A DNA stretch of 64,000 nucleotides from G963675935 sp963823895. GTDB lineage: Bacteria; Planctomycetota; Planctomycetia; Pirellulales; Thermoguttaceae. The translations under genes and the position numbers were made by a program. Position 1 is the first letter of the stretch; each line of letters starts with the position of its first letter. The notes beneath the pieces were generated by a model. It was not told where the DNA came from and did no database searches. It saw nothing but the letters and a program-made list of their open reading frames with translations. Where the stretch lies: positions 186,001-250,000 of the forward strand of contig CAWGNG010000023.1 of the NCBI GenBank assembly GCA_963823895.1, given 5' to 3'. Shown piece after piece: positions 37,401 to 45,640 of the stretch.

Positions 37401-37823
37401 AGTCAGTGTGACCGTCGACTGGTTGCTGGCGACCACGTTGCCGCTGGAGTCTTCGACTGCTACTTTCACGGCCGGTGTCATTACCTGGCCGGCGGTTCCC
37501 GTGGTCGGCTGCTGCTGGATTACGAGCTTGCTGGCCGCGATCGAACTAGTGCTCGCCGCGGACCACATTGCCGCAGCCTGTCCGCTGGCATGAGCGGCTG
37601 TGGACATCAAGTCGTATGTGCCGACCAACGCCGCCGGCTCACTTAATGGCGCCGGCGGAACCGGCAGATGTGTGGCGGCGCTCAGCATTGCCCTGCTTTC
37701 CAGAGCTTCAAGCCGCAACTTGACCCCCGCACTCCGTCGAACACCCGCTCGCCGCGGGCTGACCTTTCCCATTCGTCCCAGCCATTTCAGCCACTTTTCA
37801 TTTTGCACGGTACACCTCGTCAT
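34452..37823 (-). CDS. Large exported protein with ten Ig-like (invasin-type) repeats
   Basis: About 1123 residues from ATG 37823 (another in-frame ATG is at 37772). The signature LRLEALESRAMLSAATH is near residue 35. Then come ten repeats of about 100 residues, each opening with a variant of KLVFQQAPTTGTAG, continuing KVAVEDxFGNVVTGDSSTVT, and closing VATFxNLVLDTAGSYTLSAS followed by DGSL. The pattern fits filamin/Big-1-like Ig domains of adhesins. No C-terminal anchor is seen. Neighbouring repeats are very similar at DNA level, so length may vary between strains. It is transcribed away from the ECF gene at 38042 and could be a target of it. Confidence 0.75.
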   Translation of the reverse strand: MTRCTVQNEKWLKWLGRMGKVSPRRAGVRRSAGVKLRLEALESRAMLSAATHLPVPPAPLSEPAALVGTYDLMSTAAHASGQAAAMWSAASTSSIAASKLVIQQQPTTGTAGQVMTPAVKVAVEDSSGNVVASNQSTVTLTLNSGKFASGSRTVTAKAVKGIATFDNLVLDTVGSYTLSASDGSLTGATFANITIGAAAAAKLVFQQAPTTATAGVALTPSAVVAVQDKFGNVVTGDSSTVTLTLKSGNFAGGGNAATVQAVNGVATFSGLVLDAARTYTLIASDGALTKATSSAITVNPAVASKLVFQPQPPLTLTAGQKLGTTVMVEDQFGNVVTGDSSTIGLTLDTGNFVDGSNTTVHAVKGVATFSNLTLTKAGTYPLIASDGSLTEAIAHITVNPAAASELVFQQQPPLTCTAGQPFSATVAVEDQFGNVVTVNSSTISLASNSSGLKGTTRVSAVSGLATFSDLNLTKVGTYTLIAGDGSLAKATSSAVTINPAVAAQLAFQQAPTKGTAGAALNPPVLVAVQDKFGNVVSGDSSMVTLTLNSGKFASGSQTATAQAVKGVATFDHLVLNAAGSYTLSASDGSLTAATSAKIAVGAAASAQLILEQAPTNGTAGVALSPAVTIAVEDKFGNVVTGDSSTVTLTLNSGTFAGGSSTAKIRAAKGIATFANLVLDTAGSYTLSSSDGSLTGAPPVNVTITAAAASKLAFVAIPSTNTAGKALGPTVTVAVEDRYGNTVGGDSSTIIVSVSSGPGGFAAGSKTQAAAINGVATFDQLILDTAGSYTLSASDGSLKGKSGSLQITPAQAAQLVFLKVVPSSGNVGHSLTPPVKVAVEDAFGNMVTSDSSIVSVAASGAAALDPSSTTSMAAVKGVATFSNLVFATPGTCTLSASDGSLICNSPPSLSISAANKLAFQPLPSTGNAGQPITVTVLVEDKFGAVVSTDNSPVTLTLTSGTFANGSTTATVQAVNGVATCSVIFGRATAYTLIASDGVLFPATSSPITIQAGQASKLVFAQAPSTASTGATLGTVQVDVEDQYGNLATTDTSVVSLTLIDPPGALYPFGLSGTVAVPAKGGVATFTNLDLYGAGLAGYQLTVNLKASDGALQSATSLNILATYA

Positions 37824-38041
37824 GGAATCGGAACCGCAAGTGGAACACCCACCAGTCATATATCCGGGGCCAGCCCTCGCTGCCGACAATTCCAGGGGCG
37901 GCAGTACAACTGCCGCCCCAACGCCGCGAAACGCGGCGAAGAATCGATCGGTCCCTGCCGCGGACGGCGGATGCCTTGACGAAAGCACGTCAAGAAACAA
38001 TAATGTCGGCTGTAGTCGCCTGCCTGATTAGGGGAGCCGCC

Positions 38042-38665
38042 ATGGCCGATCAAGGGTCAGTTACCCAGTTGATTCAGGGTTTTTGTGACGGCGATGGAGA
38101 GGCGTTTGCGAGCTTGCACGCCCGCTACTGGCCGATATTGGTCGAGATCGCGCGCCGCAAGCTGCACGGGGTGCCGCGACGGGTCGCCGACGAAGAAGAC
38201 GTCGCCCAGCAGGCCTTCTGGTCATTCTATCGTAGCGTCCGCAGCGGGCACCTGCCCAATTTGGCCAGTCGCCACGACCTGTTGGCAGCCCTGACACACG
38301 TTACGGCCTGCAAAGCCATCAACCAAATCGAGCATGAATTGGGCACGTTGAAGCGCGGGAAAGGCCGCGTGCGGGGCGAGTCGGCCCTGGATTATTTGGC
38401 CGGCCAGTCGTCGGCGCGGCTCGGCCTGCAACAAGTTGCCGGGACGACCCAACCTCCCGACGAAGAGGCGCTGCTCCGCGATTGTTATGACTGCTATCTC
38501 AACCGACTGCCCGAGCCGGTGCGCGAAGTCGCTCGTCTGCACCTGGCCGGTCTGTCGAATCGCGAGATCGCCGCGGAACTGGACTGTGTCGAGCGGACCG
38601 TGGAACGCAAGCTGGCCTTGTTGCGCAGCCAATGGCGGACTCTGGCGGCCGAAGAACTCGGCTAG
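38042..38665 (+). CDS. ECF sigma factor (planctomycete type)
   Basis: A 207-residue ECF sigma factor starting at ATG 38042 (MADQGSVTQLIQGFCDGD). Region 2 is in AFASLHARYWPILVEIARRK and DEEDVAQQAFWSFYRSVRSG; region 4 is in LPEPVREVARLHLAGLSNRE followed by IAAELDCVERTVERKLALLR. The extended insert between regions 2 and 4 (about 120-150) is common in planctomycete members. It is divergent from the large Ig-repeat gene, with 218 bases between their starts. No anti-sigma gene adjoins. Confidence 0.85.
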   Translation: MADQGSVTQLIQGFCDGDGEAFASLHARYWPILVEIARRKLHGVPRRVADEEDVAQQAFWSFYRSVRSGHLPNLASRHDLLAALTHVTACKAINQIEHELGTLKRGKGRVRGESALDYLAGQSSARLGLQQVAGTTQPPDEEALLRDCYDCYLNRLPEPVREVARLHLAGLSNREIAAELDCVERTVERKLALLRSQWRTLAAEELG

Positions 38666-39383
38666 CGCAGAGTCGGCGTGTCTCCCCTTTCGTGGAGAAC
38701 GGTACTTTGTTAGCGGATGGGGAGGGATTCGAACACCCTCCGTATTCCTCGGGAAATACGGGGGTTGCGGCCGAAAGCGGCGCAGAATCCGGCGCACTTG
38801 ACGCAGAGAGCCGGTCGGAAGACCCCGAGTTGGGGACGATCATCGACGCATGGCCTACGCTGCCCGATGCGCTCAAGGCCGGCATTCTCGCGATGATCCG
38901 AGCGACTGGCGGGAGAAAGTAGTTGGGGCCAACTCGATGCGCGCAGGCTGAGTTGCCCCGGAAACGTTCTCAGTATTCTCAAAAAGGCAGTCCGCGACCG
39001 GCTTCACTTGCTGAGGCCCAGGGGAACCAGAGTATTGGCCGCACGGTTTGGCCGCGATAGCTGGCGTATACAACCCCTCGGCCATTCCGCGGACGACATG
39101 GCGAAGCTAACCGTAGTAACAGGATCGGCCAATCAGGTTTCTTGGCACGCTAAGCAGTTGAAGTGGGTGGGAAGGGAGGTGTAAAATTCTAGTGGGTCTG
39201 GGACGCCAGCCTGTGTGGCTGTGCGGTGAGATGGGAACGTCTCGGCTTGTGGAGAGTTGCCCAATTTCGACACCCTCCGTCGGTTGCATTTGGCACTGCC
39301 GATGAAACCGACGAGTTTTGGCGTCCCTGCGGGAGTAGCCGAAAACAGCATGTAGTGCGCACGAATGAGAAGGGACGGTAAAC
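38666..39383. other. Gene-poor border region of the recombinase/CRISPR block
   Basis: About 718 bases with only weak frames. It includes a tRNA-like 3' half (38712-38785, minus strand) and sequence that in translation resembles the spurious RIELAPTTF-type peptides found beside integrases. The first recombinase starts at its right edge. A frame at 38632-38922 (ending AWPTLPDALKAGILAMIRAT) may be a real small protein but overlaps the tRNA-like part. Confidence 0.45.
38712..38785 (-). other. tRNA-like 3' half (class II, Ser/Leu-like remnant)
   Basis: Read on the minus strand, a hairpin CCGTATT...AATACGG like a long variable arm is followed by GGAGGGTGTTCGAATCCCTC (T-arm with TTCGAAT loop, but with extra bases in the stem) and CCCATCCGC like an acceptor 3' strand. 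No 5' half or anticodon arm could be found. It may be a tDNA fragment left at an integration site, or a chance likeness. Confidence 0.35.
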
Positions 39384-40364
39384 ATGGCAATTTACGGATT
39401 CGTTCGCCACTCGTCACTGAAAAAGGAGAAGCTTGCCGAAGGCCAGATCGCGGAAATGGCGCAAAAGGCCGAGGAGTTGGGCGGCGGCCTCAAGGCGGTT
39501 TTCGTCGATCCCGGCTCCACCGGCAAGGAGACCGCAATCCTGAGGCGCCCCAAGGGCAAGGAAATGCTGGAAACCCTTCGGGCCGGAGATACCCTGATCG
39601 TCGCTCGGCTCGATCGGCTGGGCTACTCGATGCCGGATGTTCACAAGACCGTGGAAGCTCTGGCCAAGCGCGAGGTGCGCATTTACATTCTCCGCGCGCT
39701 GGGCGGGGAGTTCGACCTGGCCCCAGCACATAGCAAAATCTTCCTCGGGCTGTTCGCTTTATGGGCAAAAACCGAAACAGCCCTCCGTTCCGAACGCGCA
39801 ACCGAAGCGGCACAATCGCGGAAGGACAGCGGTCGGGCGTACTGCAATCCGCCGATGGGCCGCAAGATCGTGGAGCGGGATGGGGTCAAGCTTCTGGAAT
39901 GGGACGAGCAGCAACTCCGCTACATTGCCGAAATCGCCGAGCGTCTCCCGAAAGAAGGTGCGGCGAAGGTTGCCCAGGATTTCTGGAAACGTAAGATCAA
40001 GGACTGCCACGGGCGACTGTGGGGGCGTCAGAAGCCAAAGCCCTTTAGCCGGTACCGCACGCCTTACCAGCCATTCCACCGGGCGGCGCGATGGTTTCAC
40101 CTCATGAAGCGCAAGAGCCTGTTGCCGCCCCCCTACTGCGAACTGGCCCTGACGATGCAGGAGCCCAGGCGTTTTCGAGAGGAACCGAAGCCGAAGAAGT
40201 GGACACCGGGCGGAACGGCACGGCGGGAACAAGAACGGGCCGCCTTGAAAGCCCAACACCGCGCGGAACGGCTGGCACGGTGGCAGGCCGAGAAGGAAGC
40301 GCGGCTGCGATCACGAGTCCATAAACCAAAGCTGGAACCGCGGCCCAAGGAAGGAGCGGCATAG
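39384..40364 (+). CDS. Serine recombinase (resolvase/invertase catalytic domain, unusual C-terminus)
   Basis: A 326-residue recombinase. The catalytic domain (residues 1-145) opens with AIYGFVRHSS, placing the nucleophilic Ser at 10 beside Arg8; LRAGDTLIVARLDRLGYSMP holds the conserved Arg cluster. The C-terminal half is not the standard large-integrase zinc-ribbon: it has QQLRYIAEIAERLPKEGA, then DFWKRKIKDCHGRLWGR, then ARWFHLMKRKSLLPPPYCEL, and a basic tail. The same three blocks occur in the recombinase at 54027-54929, so the two are related. Its stop is 2 bases before the AP2-domain gene. It probably moves or inverts DNA around the CRISPR block. Confidence 0.85.
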   Translation: MAIYGFVRHSSLKKEKLAEGQIAEMAQKAEELGGGLKAVFVDPGSTGKETAILRRPKGKEMLETLRAGDTLIVARLDRLGYSMPDVHKTVEALAKREVRIYILRALGGEFDLAPAHSKIFLGLFALWAKTETALRSERATEAAQSRKDSGRAYCNPPMGRKIVERDGVKLLEWDEQQLRYIAEIAERLPKEGAAKVAQDFWKRKIKDCHGRLWGRQKPKPFSRYRTPYQPFHRAARWFHLMKRKSLLPPPYCELALTMQEPRRFREEPKPKKWTPGGTARREQERAALKAQHRAERLARWQAEKEARLRSRVHKPKLEPRPKEGAA

Positions 40365-40366
40365 CC

Positions 40367-40723
40367 ATGAACGCAGAGCAACCCCATCGTTACTCCGGCG
40401 TTACTCGGCACGAAGGGAAATGGATGGCGAAGTTTCGACACTGTGGGAAAGACCTGCATTTCGGCCATTACGACGACCCGGAAGTCGCCGCACGGGTGGC
40501 CGACTTCGCCCGCTATATGTGCTTCGGCATCAATCCTGCGATGTGGCATCATCGCGTTGGAAAGCCAAACTTCCCGCCCGGCGCAGGGGATGATGTTCCT
40601 CACGCGCCCATCCTTCGCAAGTTGCTTCAGACAGGTGTCTCGGAGCCGAAAACCCTGCTGGCGCACATGGCGGCGTACGATGCGGCCGTTGAGCAGAACG
40701 CCGGCGGTTGTGCTTGCCGGTAG
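40367..40723 (+). CDS. AP2/ERF-like DNA-binding domain protein
   Basis: A 118-residue protein whose first 55 residues match the AP2 fold: YSGVTRHEGKWMAKFRHCGK, then DLHFGHYDDPEVAARVADFA. This domain in bacteria is linked to homing endonucleases and mobile-element proteins. The rest is helical, without a nuclease motif. It begins 2 bases after the recombinase stop, so both are translated together. It may help the recombinase find its site. This is inference from context. Confidence 0.7.
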   Translation: MNAEQPHRYSGVTRHEGKWMAKFRHCGKDLHFGHYDDPEVAARVADFARYMCFGINPAMWHHRVGKPNFPPGAGDDVPHAPILRKLLQTGVSEPKTLLAHMAAYDAAVEQNAGGCACR

Positions 40724-40948
40724 GCATGTTCCCTGTCATCCAAGAGAACAGCCGGCCTCGTGCTGACCGCAAAAAACCGTTGCTTGGTTGGTCCTGATCT
40801 GTCCAACCCCTCTGTTATACTCGTGACACGCCGGGGTTTTCGCAAGATCACGACAGCATTGCGTCCCTGCCACGGAGGGGCCTATTGCACCGGCCGAATT
40901 GCGGTTATGATAGGTCCGCTGCTTTGTCTGACTGGGGGGTGTCCGGGA

Positions 40949-41953
40949 ATGCCAAGGCAATCTCCTCTGCTGCGACAGTGGGTTCTACTGAAGACGCTCT
41001 GCGCCCGCCGGCAGGGGGCAACGGTCCAAGAGCTTGCCGCCGAAATGAGTGTCGGCGAGAAGACGATTCGCCGCGACATCGAGGCATTTCAGATAGTCGG
41101 GTTTCCCGTCATTGAGACGAGTGGGCAGTTCGGCCGCAAAAGCTATCGCATCGCCCCGGAGAGGAACCAACCCGGCATGGCGTTCGCCTTCGACGAGGCC
41201 ATCGCCCTGTATCTCGGTCGGCGATTCCTGGAGCCGCTGGCGGGCACGATGTTCTGGGAGGCCGCCCAACGAGCGTTTAAGAAGATCCGATCCACCCTTG
41301 GCAAGGAAGCCCTCAAATACGTCGATCGATTTGCCGCCGTGTTCCATCAGACAATGGTCGGCGCCAGCGATTACTCGCAGAAAGCCGCCTTGATCGACGA
41401 TCTGATGGTGGCCATCGAGGATCGTCGGGCGGTGTTCATCACCTATCAGTCCTTGCGAGCCACCGAACCGGTCACTTACGACATCTACCCCTACGGCCTG
41501 ACGTATCACCGTAGTTCACTTTACTTGGTCGGCCACGCCCCACAGCACGACGAAATTCGCCACTGGAAGGTCGATCGAATCGAAGAGGTCAAATTGGAAG
41601 AGCTTCGGTTCAACCGGCCGGAAGATTTTGATCTGAGCGAGCACTTTGCCAGGTCGTTCGGCGTCTTCCACGGGGACGGTGCGGTCCATGTCAAGGTACA
41701 CTTCTCCCCCACGGTCGCTCGCTACGTTCAAGAATCCAAGTGGCACGCGAGTCAGAAGATCACCAAGGAGCAGGACGGTGGCCTGCTGGCCGAGTTCGAC
41801 CTCGGCGACACGGAAGAGATCATGCGCTGGATTTTGAGCTTTGGGCGACATGCGGAAGTGGTGGAGCCGGAGGAGTTGAGGCATACAATTGGTCGGGAAG
41901 CACTCGCTATGGCTGGACTAATCGAATCGAATGTTGATACCAATCATGAATAA
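40949..41953 (+). CDS. HTH-WYL transcriptional regulator of the cas operon
   Basis: A 334-residue DeoR-type regulator. The N-terminal winged HTH is LLRQWVLLKTLCARRQGATV ... QELAAEMSVGEKTIRRDIEA. The WYL domain (about residues 150-250) contains VFITYQSLRATEPVTYDIYP and YHRSSLYLVGH, with the characteristic ligand-binding pattern, followed by the C-terminal WCX part (EEIMRWILSFGRHAEVVEPE). The start at 40949 has GGGGGGTGTCC just upstream; the longer open frame lacks one. Its stop overlaps the cas3 start, so it belongs to the operon. WYL proteins repress or activate CRISPR loci in other bacteria. Confidence 0.9.
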   Translation: MPRQSPLLRQWVLLKTLCARRQGATVQELAAEMSVGEKTIRRDIEAFQIVGFPVIETSGQFGRKSYRIAPERNQPGMAFAFDEAIALYLGRRFLEPLAGTMFWEAAQRAFKKIRSTLGKEALKYVDRFAAVFHQTMVGASDYSQKAALIDDLMVAIEDRRAVFITYQSLRATEPVTYDIYPYGLTYHRSSLYLVGHAPQHDEIRHWKVDRIEEVKLEELRFNRPEDFDLSEHFARSFGVFHGDGAVHVKVHFSPTVARYVQESKWHASQKITKEQDGGLLAEFDLGDTEEIMRWILSFGRHAEVVEPEELRHTIGREALAMAGLIESNVDTNHE

Positions 41954-44729
41954 ACCAGAGTTCAGAGACGTATTCGAGAAACTGACGGGCAGAAAACCGC
42001 TTTCGTGGCAGGAGCGCCTATTCCACAAACACTTTGCCAAGAACGATATCCCCATCCCCCGGCAACTTGACCTCCCCACGGGCCTCGGCAAAACGATGGT
42101 CATGGCCATCTGGCTCATCGCACGAACTGTGAACGTGGCGATGCCGCGACGGTTGGTCTATGTGGTCGACCGCCGAACCGTGGTCGATCAGGCAACCGAC
42201 CTGGCAATTCTGCTACAAGCTAACACTGCGAAGGTGCTCCCGACGCTCGGCGGCCTATCTGTCAGTACCTTACGTGGGCAGCTCGCCGACAATCGCGAGT
42301 GGTCGCGCGACCCGTCGCGGCCCGCAATTATCATTGGCACGGTTGACCTTATTGGCTCCGCCCTCTTGTTCTCCGGCTACCGCTCCAGCTACAAACGTCG
42401 CCCGTTGGAAGCCGGCCTGCTTGGACAGGACTCGCTGCTGGTGCTCGATGAGGCACACCTTTCAAGGCCGTTCGAGAAGCTCGTTCAGTCGATTGAACGG
42501 GAGGGTTCGTTCCAAAAGGATCGCGACGACAAAGCGCATGGTATGCCGGTGCAGGTCATCCGCATGTCGGCGACGAGTGGTAATTCGACCGATTCAAAGT
42601 CGTTCACATTGCAGTTCGACGGCGAGGGAAATCTGACGGGCGAAGATGCGGAAGACAAACCCATCGTGGATCGATTCGGCGCGAAGAAGCGATTGACGAT
42701 CAGCACGCTCGGCGAGAAAGACAAATTGACCGACATACTCGCCCGCAAAGCCATCACGTTGGCCGAGGACAGATCGCTTCGCGGAAAACGGATCGTCGTC
42801 TTTGTCCGCAAGCCGGCAAATGCGAAGGCCGTCGCCAACGCGATTCGCGAGCACGTCGTCGAGTCGGTCGATGAGTCAGGCTCGAAGCCGAAGAAGACCA
42901 AGAAGACCCCATACGGCAGTTCCGTTGAGGTTCTCACCGGCACGATGCGCGGCCTGGAACGAGATGAACTCGTCGAGAAACCTGTCCTGAAACGCTTCCT
43001 CGACGGTGATGAGAATCCCGACCGTGAGGAAAACAAGGAACCCGTATTCCTGATTTCCACCAGCGCCGGCGAAGTCGGCTTCGATCTCAACGCCGATCAC
43101 CTTGTCGGCGACGAATCGCCGTTGGATTCATGGATTCAGCGCCTCGGTCGGGTGAATCGTCGCGGCAACGGCGAAGCGACAGTCATTCTGGTCAGAGAAA
43201 GCAAACCCGCCGACAAGACAGACTTCGACAAGGCTTGTATTGCCACGTCGAAACTGCTCACGGACGCAATGGACGTCAGTCCAAAGGCGCTCGCGGCGTT
43301 CAGGAAATCGCTTACGCCCAAACAAATCAAGGATGTATCGTCTCCCACGCCCAGAACGGTCGAACTGACCGACATCTTGCTCGACGCCTGGAGCATGACC
43401 AGCATCACCCAGCCGATGCCCGGCCGGCCCGAAGTCGGCCCCTGGCTCCGCGGCATCGCCGATTGGCAACCTCTCCAGACCACCATCGCTTGGCGGGCGG
43501 AGCTTGATCTCGATGGCTTTGGCAATCTCGATCATGACGACATCGAGGAATGGTTCGACACCCATCGCATCCTGACGCACGAAACGCTCAGCGTAAGAAC
43601 CAGCGATGCCGCCGCATGGCTCAAGGAACGCTGGGAGGCGTTGCCCGAAACACGGCAACGCGAGCTCGATAAGGCGCCTGTCATCATCGATCGCGCGGGG
43701 ATGGAGGTTGTCCCGCTGGGCGAAGCCGTCAATCGTCTCTCCCGCAAAGCAGCCGATGCCGACGCTTTCCTGCGCGGCGCCGAGGTTATCGTCCCCGCGT
43801 CGCTTGGCGGCATCCGCCGGGGCATCGGCCTGCTTGATCCCGCCGAGCCGAAGCTGGACAAAGACGACGAAAAGAAATTGCCCGAAGAACGGGAAGCCAT
43901 CCTCAAAGCCAGGCGGGACTCGATCGACGTCGCCGATGTGCGCGACCGCTACCGCGAGAAGATCGAGAAACCCGAAGACGACGAGACCGTATCGACAGCG
44001 ATTGACCCCGAAGCTACCAAACCTGCGAAGTATGCCCGCTATGCCCTCGAACTGGCGTCCGACGACAACCGCAGCGTCCGACTCGTCAGCTACGTCCCGC
44101 AGCGAGAGAAACTCGAAGTCGGCTCAAAACCAGAAATCCTCAAAGAACATGTCGGTGCAGTCCGCAAAACCGCCGATCGAATCATCGCCGCGCTAAGACT
44201 TGCGGTGGACGATGCGATTCGTCTCGCACTCGAACTTGCCGCTGACAACCACGACCACGGCAAAGACCGCGAGCGATGGCAACGACTATTGGTTCTCCCA
44301 AAGGGTTTCATCAAGCCAGACGAACCGATGGGCAAGTCGGGCGGCGAAATGAGACACGACCCGCGCGGCTATCGCCACGAGTTCGGATCGCTCCGCGAGT
44401 TCAGCGACGCGTTCCGCGCCGGCGAGCTTTTCGACGACGCCGGCAACCCGATCAGTCCTGATGTTTTCGATCTGGCCTCGCACCTGATCGCCGCTCATCA
44501 CGGGCGGGGCCGACCGCACTTCCCCAAGGGTGGCTTCGATCCGCTCGACGAATCGCGTTCGGATGAAATCCACACCGAATCCATCCGCCGGTTTGCGCGG
44601 CTCCAGCAGAAGTATGGCTGGTGGCGTCTGGCGTGGCTGGAAAACCTCCTGCGCTGCGCCGACGCTCTGGCCAGCGCAGATCAGGACGCTGAGGATGACA
44701 CACACCAGTCGGAAGGAGACGCGAGATGA
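41931..44729 (+). CDS. cas3: CRISPR-associated helicase-nuclease Cas3, type I-G (C-terminal HD)
   Basis: A 932-residue Cas3. The SF2 helicase comes first: Walker A QLDLPTGLGKTMVMAIW (residues 45-61), DEAH box in LLVLDEAHLSRP (about 170-180), RMSATSGN, and motif VI in WIQRLGRVNRRGNG. The HD nuclease is at the C-terminus: AADNHDHGKDR (His774-Asp775), HEFGSLREF, LIAAHHGRGRPHF and CADALASADQ. Helicase-then-HD is the arrangement known for I-U/I-G systems. Start choices are ATG 41931 or ATG 41946 (MNKPEFRDVFEKL), both overlapping the end of the WYL gene. Cas3 degrades DNA bound by the Cascade complex encoded downstream. Its stop overlaps csb3. Confidence 0.95.
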   Translation: MLIPIMNKPEFRDVFEKLTGRKPLSWQERLFHKHFAKNDIPIPRQLDLPTGLGKTMVMAIWLIARTVNVAMPRRLVYVVDRRTVVDQATDLAILLQANTAKVLPTLGGLSVSTLRGQLADNREWSRDPSRPAIIIGTVDLIGSALLFSGYRSSYKRRPLEAGLLGQDSLLVLDEAHLSRPFEKLVQSIEREGSFQKDRDDKAHGMPVQVIRMSATSGNSTDSKSFTLQFDGEGNLTGEDAEDKPIVDRFGAKKRLTISTLGEKDKLTDILARKAITLAEDRSLRGKRIVVFVRKPANAKAVANAIREHVVESVDESGSKPKKTKKTPYGSSVEVLTGTMRGLERDELVEKPVLKRFLDGDENPDREENKEPVFLISTSAGEVGFDLNADHLVGDESPLDSWIQRLGRVNRRGNGEATVILVRESKPADKTDFDKACIATSKLLTDAMDVSPKALAAFRKSLTPKQIKDVSSPTPRTVELTDILLDAWSMTSITQPMPGRPEVGPWLRGIADWQPLQTTIAWRAELDLDGFGNLDHDDIEEWFDTHRILTHETLSVRTSDAAAWLKERWEALPETRQRELDKAPVIIDRAGMEVVPLGEAVNRLSRKAADADAFLRGAEVIVPASLGGIRRGIGLLDPAEPKLDKDDEKKLPEEREAILKARRDSIDVADVRDRYREKIEKPEDDETVSTAIDPEATKPAKYARYALELASDDNRSVRLVSYVPQREKLEVGSKPEILKEHVGAVRKTADRIIAALRLAVDDAIRLALELAADNHDHGKDRERWQRLLVLPKGFIKPDEPMGKSGGEMRHDPRGYRHEFGSLREFSDAFRAGELFDDAGNPISPDVFDLASHLIAAHHGRGRPHFPKGGFDPLDESRSDEIHTESIRRFARLQQKYGWWRLAWLENLLRCADALASADQDAEDDTHQSEGDAR

Positions 44730-45640
44730 GCAACACTCAACCCAACATCACTGTCCCGGTTGACCTGACGAACCCCGGCCAGTTCTTCGCCTGCTGCGGC
44801 CTGCTGGAGTTGGCTGACCGACTTTGGCCTGGGGCGGAGGGAAAGGCCGGTGTCGTCGGATGGTTTGAGCGGCGCCAGTTTTGCCTTCGCACTGACGGTT
44901 CATCGAGAACTCTGGCGGAGCTTCTTGATGCAACCCGCCAGCTACGCACATGGGTGGATGGCGTGCTCGAAGACCCACTTGAAGAGAGTAATGATGACGA
45001 AGAAGAGGAATCAGACAAAGAGCCACCATTCCAACCGTTCTGCCTGAGATGGCAGGACGGAAAGGAAGCGATCTATCTCGACTGGTGGAGTGACAAATCG
45101 ATCAAGCCATGGGCGGGTTCAATGAAGGATCGCTCAATTCTGCGAGCTATGCTTGCGGCAATTGACCCAAGTCACGCAAGCCCGTTTTACGACCTCCGGG
45201 CAGTCTTTGACCCAGCAAAATCGGCCCCCGTTACCGATGGCAAGAAATCGCGGAAGAAAGCCTCAAAGAAGCGGGAGCCGTTCTATTTCGATCCCCGGCG
45301 AGGCAATAAGTCCCATCCATTGGATTCGGGTTTCTCGCCCGACGTTCACAAGAAAGTGAAGTCCGAGTGCTGTCCTGCGCTCGAAACTCTCTGCTTCATC
45401 GGTCTACAACGCGCCCGTCCCGCGCCAACCGACGTTGCGAATCAATCCCGCTACACCGTCTGGACCAAAGCATCAGACGATGATGCCGGCCTGCCCGTCA
45501 GTCTCGTCGGCCCGGTCACTTGCGGGATGACCCCCTGGCCTTCACTGGGTACGGCCATTTTCGATAACTATTTCCGTACCGATCAACGTAAACACAAGAC
45601 CTTTTCCCAAGCAACGCTCGAAAGGAGCAATAATGTCTGA
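44726..45640 (+). CDS. csb3: Type I-G Cascade subunit Csb3 (Cas8-like)
   Basis: A 304-residue protein. Its opening VDLTNPGQFFACCGLLELAD is the conserved Csb3 start seen in Geobacter-type loci (GSU0052). It contains a low-complexity acidic stretch (EESNDDEEEESDKE) near residue 90 and a Lys-rich one near 175. It is expected to act as the large-subunit equivalent in PAM recognition. The ATGA overlap with cas3 (44726-44729) and the 8-base overlap with csb1 show tight coupling. Csx17, the alternative large subunit in this subtype, is not present. Confidence 0.88.
   Translation: MSNTQPNITVPVDLTNPGQFFACCGLLELADRLWPGAEGKAGVVGWFERRQFCLRTDGSSRTLAELLDATRQLRTWVDGVLEDPLEESNDDEEEESDKEPPFQPFCLRWQDGKEAIYLDWWSDKSIKPWAGSMKDRSILRAMLAAIDPSHASPFYDLRAVFDPAKSAPVTDGKKSRKKASKKREPFYFDPRRGNKSHPLDSGFSPDVHKKVKSECCPALETLCFIGLQRARPAPTDVANQSRYTVWTKASDDDAGLPVSLVGPVTCGMTPWPSLGTAIFDNYFRTDQRKHKTFSQATLERSNNV

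Noticed and set aside
38632..38922. Possible small protein containing GEGFEHPPYSSGN
   Set aside because: The GEGFE peptide is what a tRNA T-arm region gives when translated; the C-terminal part may be real, but support is too thin.
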